Assembly (NCBI GenBank): GCA_003171295.1
Contig: PMYF01000087.1
Location: 1-5,380, forward strand
Source: Acidobacteriota bacterium
GTDB lineage: Bacteria > Acidobacteriota > Terriglobia > UBA7540
DNA length: 5,380 bases
Direction: 5' to 3'
The first letter of the stretch is position 1, and each line of letters opens with the position of its first letter. A model generated the notes under the pieces. It did not search any database. It saw only the letters and a program-made list of their open reading frames with translations, and was not told where the DNA came from. Shown in pieces: positions 1 to 5,380 of the stretch. The position numbers were made by a program, and so were the translations under genes.

Positions 1-654
1 ACAGAAAACCCCGGTCAGGTCAGGATCATGGTGGAGCTGGGCGAGCATATTCATACGCACATCATTCCCCGCCTGAAGAAGGTTATTGACGGCGAGGACC
101 TCGGCGGCACCACCGAGGCCGTCAACTGGAAGGGCGGCGGTGGCTTCCGCTACTTCTGTATTGCGCCCTCGCTGCTGGAGAAGGACAAGTTTGGAAACTG
201 GATAATCAGCAAGCAGTTCAACGGTGCCATGCTCGCCGAAGCCATGTGCAAGCTGGAGGGCTTTACTTACTCCCCGAGTGAGACCGAGTACTGGATGCAC
301 GGACACTCCACTGAGCAAGACTTTATCTACGTCACAACGCAGACGCTCACCCGTGAGCAACTCCAGAAACTGCGCGAGGATGTGGGGGACAAGCGTTCGC
401 TGCTTGTTTGCTGCGCGGCCTTCCGTACCAAGGACCTCTCGCAGTTTCCGAACCTGACGGTGAAGAAGATTCCGAAGATGGTTCTAAACCGCTGCGAGTG
501 GGGACACGACGATTACAGTCTGGAGATTAAGAACCTGCCCGCGCCGCCGGAGCAGGCGGTCGACCCGAAATGGAGCAAAGGCAAGAACTCTACGGCGGGC
601 GTTTCGTTGAATCTGTTTGAGTCCGCTGTGAGAACCGAGGGAGGGAACCGATGA
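1..654 (+). CDS. mod: Type III restriction-modification methyltransferase (Mod), C-terminal part, 5' truncated by window edge
   Basis: This is the last 217 codons of a site-specific adenine-N6 DNA methyltransferase, the modification and recognition subunit of a Type III-like R-M system. The frame is open to base 1, so the ATG at 28 is an internal methionine and not the start. The visible part begins with a strand/helix segment (VRIMVELGEHI, then PRLKKVI) that in beta-class Mod proteins directly follows the S-adenosylmethionine motif FxGxG; that motif and the catalytic DPPY must therefore lie left of the window. Next come the family-typical GGGGFRYF (visible residues about 45-52), a segment ending in AEAMCKLEGF, and WMHGHSTEQDFIYVTTQ (from about residue 98), then a basic C-terminal tail. 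I assign the family by recalled similarity of these segments plus the adjoining res gene; catalytic residues cannot be checked here. The stop codon overlaps the res start by four bases (ATGA), indicating one operon. The specific recognition sequence cannot be predicted. Confidence 0.85.
   Translation, partial: TENPGQVRIMVELGEHIHTHIIPRLKKVIDGEDLGGTTEAVNWKGGGGFRYFCIAPSLLEKDKFGNWIISKQFNGAMLAEAMCKLEGFTYSPSETEYWMHGHSTEQDFIYVTTQTLTREQLQKLREDVGDKRSLLVCCAAFRTKDLSQFPNLTVKKIPKMVLNRCEWGHDDYSLEIKNLPAPPEQAVDPKWSKGKNSTAGVSLNLFESAVRTEGGNR
637..645 (+). promoter_or_regulatory. Shine-Dalgarno site of res, inside the mod 3' end
   Basis: GAGGGAGGG lies inside the last codons of mod and contains GGAGG (640-644), six bases before the ATG at 651. 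It supports that ATG as the res start. With the ATGA stop/start overlap (651-654) it suggests translation of res is coupled to mod, which would help keep nuclease production tied to methyltransferase production. The coupling is inferred from the arrangement. Confidence 0.75.
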
Positions 655-3371
655 ACCCGATTGTAAACGCTGTAGCCAATCGCTTGAGCTTGCGCGCCCC
701 GCAGAGGGAGTCGCTGGAGATTCTGGATCGTGTGTGTGACGAGTTGGCGCTGAGCAAGGTTTTGGCTGAGGGGCGCGCAGTTGATCTTGAGCAGGCGCTG
801 AGGACCATCGGCGGAATCTTCCCCACGGTTACAGACTTCGAGCGAGGCTTTCCGTCGCTCTGCTTCGCGCTGGCGACCGGCGTCGGCAAAACGCGGCTCA
901 TGGGAGCGTTCATAACCTATATGTATCGCGCTAAGCTGAGCCGCCACTTTTTTGTGCTGGCTCCGAACCTGACGATTTACAACAAGCTCTTCGAGGACTT
1001 TACACCCAATACGACGAAGTATGTCTTTAATGGCATCTCTGATTTTGCGACAAATCGGCCTGAGATCATCACTGGAGACAATTTCGAGAGCGGTCGCGGT
1101 GTACGTGCGGAAGATGCCGTCCAGGGACGATTTTGGGACGCCTCGCCTATCCACGTCAATATCTTCAACATCTCAAAGATTAGCAGCGAAGTGCGCGGCG
1201 GTAGTACTCCGCGCATCAAGCGGCTCAGCGAGTACATTGGGGAGAGCTACTTCGATTACCTGGCGGGACTCAAAGATCTTGTGCTGCTGATGGACGAGTC
1301 GCACCGCTACCGCGCGTCGGCAGGGGTGCGGGCAATTAATGAACTGAAGCCAATCCTCGGCCTTGAACTGACGGCGACCCCACACGTGGAGCGCAACGGT
1401 CGCGCGGAACCTTTCAAAAACACGGTCTATAGCTATCCGCTTTCCAGCGCGATGAACGATGGATTTGTGAAAGAACCCGCGGTTGCCACCAGAGAGAACT
1501 TTGACGCGAAGAACTACAGCGAAGAGGCTTTGGAGGGGCTAAAGCTCAAGGATGGCGTGCGGATTCACGAGAATACAAAGGCCGAACTTGAGGTCTATGC
1601 GCGCAATAACGATAAACCGCTCGTCAAACCTTTCATGTTGATTGTTGCCAAAGATACCGGCCATGCCGATGAGTTGAAGGAGAAAATCGAGGCTGAGGAT
1701 TTCTTCCTGGGTGGCTACAAGGGTAAGGTCATCACCGTCCACTCCAATCAGACGGGCGATGAAAAGGACGAGACCGTGCAGCAGTTGCTCTCGGTGGAGA
1801 GCCGCGATAATCCGACGGAGATCGTGATTCACGTCAACATGCTTAAGGAGGGCTGGGACGTGACCAACCTCTATACCATTGTTCCGTTACGCGCGGCGAA
1901 CTCCAAGACGCTGGTGGAGCAGTCAATCGGGCGCGGATTGCGTCTGCCCTACGGTAAGCGCGTTGGCGTGGCTTCCGTGGACCGGCTAACCATCGTCTCA
2001 CATGACAGATTCCAGGAGATCATTGACGAAGCGAACCGCCCAGATTCGATTATCCGGACCGGCGTAGTGATCGGCCGCGATATTCCCGACAAGCCGATGA
2101 AGGCCGTGGAGATTCAGCCCCTTATCGTGGAAGCTATAGCGCCGTCAACTTCCCCAGTGGTCAAAACAGAGCAGAAGCCGCTATTCAACACTGAGCGTGA
2201 GCAAGAAGTGGCGCGCACGGCTTTGGCTCACATCAGGCAGTTTGAGCGCCTGTCGAAATCAGCCGATCTAAAGTCGCCGGACAACTTGAAGAAGCTGATT
2301 GCGCAAGTTCAGGAGGCGACGGCTCCCGCGCAGACTCAACTTGAGGGCATCAGCGAAAAGGTGAACGTCGCGGAAGTGGTCTCAAAAACGGTTGATCTCT
2401 TTATAGAGAAGTCGATTGATATACCGCGAATTGTGGTGGTTCCCAAAGGTGAAGTCACGGTGGGGTTCACCGACTTTGATCTTGATCTTAAAGGTGTGCA
2501 TCTCCAGCCGGTTGCTCAAGACATTCTCATTGCTCACCTACACGAACAAGCGCAGTACCGGCTTGTCAGTGGCGACGGAATTGTCCCCGAAGAACGGCTG
2601 GAAGACTACCTGATCCGCGGCCTTATTGATTTCGACGACATCTCCTATGACGATCACTCCGAACTTCTCTACAAGCTGTCGGGACAGCTTGTGCGGCACT
2701 TGCAATCGTACCTGAGCAATGAAGAGGCCGTGCGCAACGTTTTACAGTATCACCAGTCGCAACTTGTGAACATCATTCACGGCCAGATGCAGGAGCATTA
2801 CACAGAAACAGCAAGCTCCTATGAAGCGACGGTCACGCGAGGCTTCACGACCTTGCGGCCGAACAACTACTCAATTCCGGACGGAGACACACCACGGAAC
2901 TTCCGCGTGCCGGTGGACGATAAGCTGGCGATCCGGGGGATGCTGTTTGGCGGGTTCAGTCGATGTCTTTACTCCGTGCAGCGCTTCCAATCTGACTCAG
3001 AACGCCGCTTTTCCGTTGTCCTTGAGAATGATGTTGAGGTGCTTAAGTGGTTTAAGCCCGGAAAAGGCGATTTCCAGATCGAATATCATCGAGGCGAATC
3101 CTACGAGCCGGATTTTGTTGTAGAGACAAAGACTGCAAAGTTGGTCTGCGAGACAAAAGCTGCTGATGAAATGACAGATCAGACCGTCCAGGACAAGGCC
3201 AAAGCGGCGGCAGTCTGGTGTAAACACGCAACCGACCACGGGCGCGAGTACGGTGGGAAAACGTGGTCATACCTTCTGATCCCCCACGATTCGATCACGG
3301 AAACCAAGACGCTGCAGGGACTTGCCGCAGCGTATACGTTTCGGGCGTCAACTGGTGTCAGTACCAAATAA
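651..3371 (+). CDS. res: Type III restriction enzyme, Res subunit (SF2 helicase/translocase plus PD-(D/E)xK endonuclease)
   Basis: A complete 906-residue protein, slightly short of the 950-1000 residues usual for Type III Res. The N-terminal two-domain helicase core shows Walker A ATGVGKT (residues 75-81), a motif Ia-like segment APNLTIYNK (104-112), the DEAD/DEAH-type Walker B DESH (215-218), motif III TAT (241-243), the motif V region NMLKEGWDVTN (396-406) and motif VI QSIGRGLRLP (424-433). A long region without motifs I recognise (about 480-780) links it to a C-terminal nuclease with P820-D821 and E834-T-K836, which match PD-(D/E)xK. A second ETK at 825-827 is too close to D821 to be the expected catalytic pair. 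Res would form a complex with Mod, hydrolyse ATP after site recognition, and cleave unmethylated DNA. All motifs look intact, with no frameshift. The ATG at 651 is supported by the Shine-Dalgarno site and the overlap with mod. A stand-alone helicase-nuclease defence protein is the alternative, made unlikely by the adjacent Mod. Confidence 0.93.
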   Translation: MNPIVNAVANRLSLRAPQRESLEILDRVCDELALSKVLAEGRAVDLEQALRTIGGIFPTVTDFERGFPSLCFALATGVGKTRLMGAFITYMYRAKLSRHFFVLAPNLTIYNKLFEDFTPNTTKYVFNGISDFATNRPEIITGDNFESGRGVRAEDAVQGRFWDASPIHVNIFNISKISSEVRGGSTPRIKRLSEYIGESYFDYLAGLKDLVLLMDESHRYRASAGVRAINELKPILGLELTATPHVERNGRAEPFKNTVYSYPLSSAMNDGFVKEPAVATRENFDAKNYSEEALEGLKLKDGVRIHENTKAELEVYARNNDKPLVKPFMLIVAKDTGHADELKEKIEAEDFFLGGYKGKVITVHSNQTGDEKDETVQQLLSVESRDNPTEIVIHVNMLKEGWDVTNLYTIVPLRAANSKTLVEQSIGRGLRLPYGKRVGVASVDRLTIVSHDRFQEIIDEANRPDSIIRTGVVIGRDIPDKPMKAVEIQPLIVEAIAPSTSPVVKTEQKPLFNTEREQEVARTALAHIRQFERLSKSADLKSPDNLKKLIAQVQEATAPAQTQLEGISEKVNVAEVVSKTVDLFIEKSIDIPRIVVVPKGEVTVGFTDFDLDLKGVHLQPVAQDILIAHLHEQAQYRLVSGDGIVPEERLEDYLIRGLIDFDDISYDDHSELLYKLSGQLVRHLQSYLSNEEAVRNVLQYHQSQLVNIIHGQMQEHYTETASSYEATVTRGFTTLRPNNYSIPDGDTPRNFRVPVDDKLAIRGMLFGGFSRCLYSVQRFQSDSERRFSVVLENDVEVLKWFKPGKGDFQIEYHRGESYEPDFVVETKTAKLVCETKAADEMTDQTVQDKAKAAAVWCKHATDHGREYGGKTWSYLLIPHDSITETKTLQGLAAAYTFRASTGVSTK
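3309..3333 (+). repeat. Inverted repeat (potential hairpin) in the 3' end of res
   Basis: ACGCTGC (3309-3315) and GCAGCGT (3327-3333) are perfect 7-base arms around an 11-base loop; GG (3317-3318) and CC (3325-3326) could add two pairs after a single bulged A. It lies about 40 bases before the res stop codon. No T-run follows on either strand, so it does not look like an intrinsic terminator. It may only reflect coding sequence; a role in stabilising the mRNA 3' end is speculative. Confidence 0.4.
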
Positions 3372-3547
3372 GGTTTTGCCAGCGGGAGTTGGGGAATGTA
3401 AGAGGACGTAAATAGAAACGATACACAGAATCAATAACTTGGATGGAGCCAAATCAGTTGATCAAAAGGGCCCAAACCAAGTTGACAAAACCATAAGTAT
3501 CGGCAATCAGGGGTAGGCCTGCGCTGTAGGTCGCCTGTGTTGAAAAA
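3372..3547. other. Intergenic gap between convergent genes
   Basis: These 176 bases separate the res stop (TAA 3369-3371) from the stop of the opposing ATPase gene (TAG, 3548-3550 on the minus strand). By hand count it is about 46% GC, lower than the flanking genes. I find no open frame with a ribosome binding site, no tRNA-like fold and no GC-rich hairpin followed by a T-run. Both transcripts should end here or nearby, but no intrinsic terminator is evident, so Rho-dependent or overlapping 3' ends are possible. A 7-base inverted repeat, AACTTGG (3436-3442) and CCAAGTT (3477-3483), is within what chance would give. Confidence 0.7.
3456..3490. repeat. Imperfect short direct repeat in the intergenic gap
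   Basis: AGTTGATCAAAA (3456-3467) and AGTTGACAAAA (3480-3490) differ by one base deletion and start 24 bases apart. The first copy contains the palindrome TTGATCAA, and GGGCCC (3468-3473) lies between the copies. The second copy contains TTGACA, which resembles a -35 box, but no fitting -10 box follows at the right distance. The pair could be a weak protein-binding site or chance; nothing assigns a function. Confidence 0.25.
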
Positions 3548-5380
3548 CTATTGCGAGCGCACACTCGTTGGCAACGAAGATACCTCCAAACCACTCTTCG
3601 GTACGGCTGCCCCATCCTTTATTTCCAAAACTCTATCCCCTAACTCCCAAACAAGTGGCGAATGGCAGATAAAGATGACTTGGTGGAATCCGCCAAGGTC
3701 CATGGCCCGCCGCAGCATCCGCACGTACTCCTTGCCATTAACAGCGTCCAAAGCTCCCACCGTTTCGTCCCGGAACAGAGTTTCGTAACGAACGCCCTCC
3801 CCTTGCCGCATGTTATAGATGGCGATGCCCAGGTTGACGGCTTCGTTGACCAGTACGAACTGCCCACCCGAAAGCTCATCCACGAGGCAAGTACGGTCCA
3901 GGTTCTTGTTGCGGACCTCTACATCAAAATCATCTACCATCCCCTTGCCGTCCGCCTTGGGGCGCTGCGTCCTGAAGCGGATTTCGAACTTGTTGTCGAA
4001 GCACCCCTCCAGCAAGGCGTTTACCAGGGTCGAGACTTGCGGCCCGGCAGCCTGGATTTCGCAGAGCTGAATCTCGTCCGGGCCGAAGACCTTGGCAAGG
4101 TAGGTGTAGTCTTCCTGTTCAGTCCTTGCCGCCCCGAGTTCAGCCTCGACCTGGGCAAGGCGGGTCCGCGCGGTCTCCTGTTGCTCCTGGCGCTGTTTGA
4201 TTTGCGCTTGGCGGGCAATAAGGTTGTCCCTTTGGCGTCGGCAGGAGATGATCAACCGATCGCTGTTTTCAATTTCTCGGCGTGAAGTCTGGATCTTGCC
4301 GTCCAGATCAGCGAATGCGGAGACCGCGGATTCCTTCCTTGCCAACTCCTCGTTAACCTCCGCCCGGCCCTGAGCTAGGCGCTCCAATGCCTTGAGCCGT
4401 TCGTCCCGCCGCGCCTCAACAGCCCGCAATTCGTCATACCGCTGCCGCTCCTGATCAACATTCCTGCGGTCCCGCTCGCAGCCTTCGAGTGTCTGGGTGA
4501 GATTGGACGAGGAGGTTGTAATCTGAACCAGCGACCCGCGTTGGACCTTGACTTCAATTGAGAGCGTGGCAACCTCTCCCTCCAATGTCGGAATCTTCTG
4601 GCCTGCTTCAACGGACCGGCGAATCTTCGGACAGGACGCGTAAGGCCCCTCGCCTTGGCAGGGCACTACGGCCAACTCCTCACGCTCCACCCGCAGCCGT
4701 TCAAGTCCAGCGATATTATTCTTCAGCTCCGCGTCCAGAGCTTGGACCGTGCGCTCGGTGTCACGATTGGATTTCTCCAGACCCTGAATCTCCCGAATCT
4801 GTCGATGGAGTTCTTCGATGCGACCGGCAAGGACCGCGCCTCGTTCCGTCAAACCGGCGAGGTCCTTCTTTCCCGTCAGCAGGCTCTCATCCCTTCCGAT
4901 CTGGCGTTTGGTTTCTGTGATCTCGCCGTCAGCTTTACGCAGGCGATGTTTCAGAGTCTCAACCTCGGCCAGGAGCGGTTTCCGACTGGCCTCAGTTGCC
5001 TGAAGCTCCAAGAGTCGTTGCTGTGCCACACGCTTCTCGGCCTCCAGCGTGTCAAGGCGGGATGACACCTCTCGAAGCCGAGCTTCAACTTCCGCGGGAT
5101 CTTCAACTCCGCCATCCAGCAGTTCCTTCAGGCTTTTCGCCTGGCCATCCAGGCCAAGCGTGGTCTTGGCCACTTCGTCGCCCTTCTCTTTGGCCGCGGC
5201 TGCAATCAATCTCAGTCGATCCAGCCCGAGAAGTTCCCGAATGAACAATTCCTTCCGCTCACTCCGGTCCAGGGAGAGAAAGTTACCCGTGCGCTTCTGG
5301 CTGGAAAAGATGCTGCTGAGGAAGAATTCAGACGTGCCAGCACATTTGCGGACAAGCTCCTCAAAGGGCTCCTTCTTGCC
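3548..5380 (-). CDS. SMC/Rad50/SbcC-like ATPase, C-terminal 610 codons, 5' truncated by window edge
   Basis: A coiled-coil ABC-type ATPase related to Rad50/SbcC, which normally tethers and processes DNA ends with a Mre11/SbcD nuclease. The frame stays open to base 5380, so the TTG at 5246-5248 is not the start; residue numbers here count from the edge. Residues 18-58 (EFFLSSIFSSQ, then LDRSERKELF and LLGLDR) match the segment after the N-terminal ATPase lobe, with Q28 the likely Q-loop glutamine. Two charged coiled-coil arms (about 90-235 and 255-425) flank a Cys-rich apex, VPC...SCP, with C241 and C250 spaced C-X8-C instead of the usual CxxC zinc hook. The C-terminal lobe has the signature LSGGQ (503-507), Walker B ending FRDET (D538, E539), a D-loop GALD and H-loop CHS (H573). 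Adding about 100 missing residues gives roughly 700, well below the ~1050 of housekeeping SbcC; this size and the DET variant recall phage/plasmid-type SbcC-like proteins. Walker A is not visible. It converges on res. Confidence 0.88.
   Translation of the reverse strand, partial: GKKEPFEELVRKCAGTSEFFLSSIFSSQKRTGNFLSLDRSERKELFIRELLGLDRLRLIAAAAKEKGDEVAKTTLGLDGQAKSLKELLDGGVEDPAEVEARLREVSSRLDTLEAEKRVAQQRLLELQATEASRKPLLAEVETLKHRLRKADGEITETKRQIGRDESLLTGKKDLAGLTERGAVLAGRIEELHRQIREIQGLEKSNRDTERTVQALDAELKNNIAGLERLRVEREELAVVPCQGEGPYASCPKIRRSVEAGQKIPTLEGEVATLSIEVKVQRGSLVQITTSSSNLTQTLEGCERDRRNVDQERQRYDELRAVEARRDERLKALERLAQGRAEVNEELARKESAVSAFADLDGKIQTSRREIENSDRLIISCRRQRDNLIARQAQIKQRQEQQETARTRLAQVEAELGAARTEQEDYTYLAKVFGPDEIQLCEIQAAGPQVSTLVNALLEGCFDNKFEIRFRTQRPKADGKGMVDDFDVEVRNKNLDRTCLVDELSGGQFVLVNEAVNLGIAIYNMRQGEGVRYETLFRDETVGALDAVNGKEYVRMLRRAMDLGGFHQVIFICHSPLVWELGDRVLEIKDGAAVPKSGLEVSSLPTSVRSQ

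Noticed and set aside
28..30. ATG at 28 as the start of a small 208-residue protein
   Set aside because: The nine codons before it are open and continue the Mod-like segment; the product would lack all methyltransferase catalytic motifs. It is an internal methionine of a truncated gene.
513..1154. 213-codon open frame on the - strand over the mod/res junction
   Set aside because: It is antisense to well-supported mod and res coding sequence, including the Walker A motif, and its translation shows no family features.
3482..3510. Possible promoter (TTGACA) in the convergent gap
   Set aside because: No acceptable -10 box at 16-18 bases, and any transcript would run antisense into the ATPase gene; no gene nearby needs a promoter here.
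3525..3540. Possible terminator stem near AGGCCTGCGCTGTAGGTCGCCT
   Set aside because: Only a 4-base stem pairs, and no T-run follows on either strand.
3662..4285. 207-codon open frame on the + strand
   Set aside because: It lies wholly antisense to the ATPase C-terminal lobe, whose LSGGQ, Walker B and H-loop are clearly coding; the frame has no recognisable domain.
5246..5248. TTG as the start codon of the minus-strand ATPase gene
   Set aside because: The frame continues upstream to the window edge with 44 more codons that read as conserved Rad50/SbcC-like sequence (FFLSSIFSSQ, LDRSERKE), so the codon is an internal leucine.

Overview
The window holds three protein-coding regions and one short intergenic gap; two of the genes run off the ends. 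The bases are mid-50s % GC (estimated from sampled lines, higher in the right-hand gene), genes are tightly packed with a clear Shine-Dalgarno site, so this is a bacterium. I cannot name the phylum from the sequence. The gene content (restriction-modification plus a Rad50-like ATPase) looks like an accessory or defence-type region rather than core metabolism.

Left block, + strand (1-3371): a Type III-like restriction-modification operon. The first gene is the 3' end (217 codons) of the adenine-specific DNA methyltransferase Mod; its catalytic motifs lie left of the window. Its stop codon overlaps the start of the second gene (ATGA), which encodes a complete 906-residue Res subunit: a superfamily 2 helicase/translocase with intact Walker A, DESH, TAT and motif V/VI signatures, and a C-terminal PD-(D/E)xK nuclease with an intact PD...ExK core. 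Mod would recognise and methylate the site and form a complex with Res, which uses ATP hydrolysis to drive communication along DNA and then cuts unmethylated DNA.

Middle (3372-3547): a 176-bp gap between convergent genes, about 46% GC by hand count. It has no gene, no convincing terminator, and only weak short repeats.

Right block, - strand (5380-3548): the C-terminal 610 codons of a compact SMC/Rad50/SbcC-like ATPase. It shows a Q-loop-like segment at the window edge, a coiled coil interrupted by a Cys-X8-Cys apex (a candidate unusual zinc hook), the LSGGQ signature, a Walker B variant ending in DET, and an H-loop histidine. Its Walker A and any SbcD/Mre11-like nuclease partner would lie beyond the right edge. 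The two blocks face each other, so any functional link is inference; the likeliest reading is a defence or mobile-element neighbourhood in which a Type III R-M operon sits next to a phage/plasmid-type Rad50-like gene.
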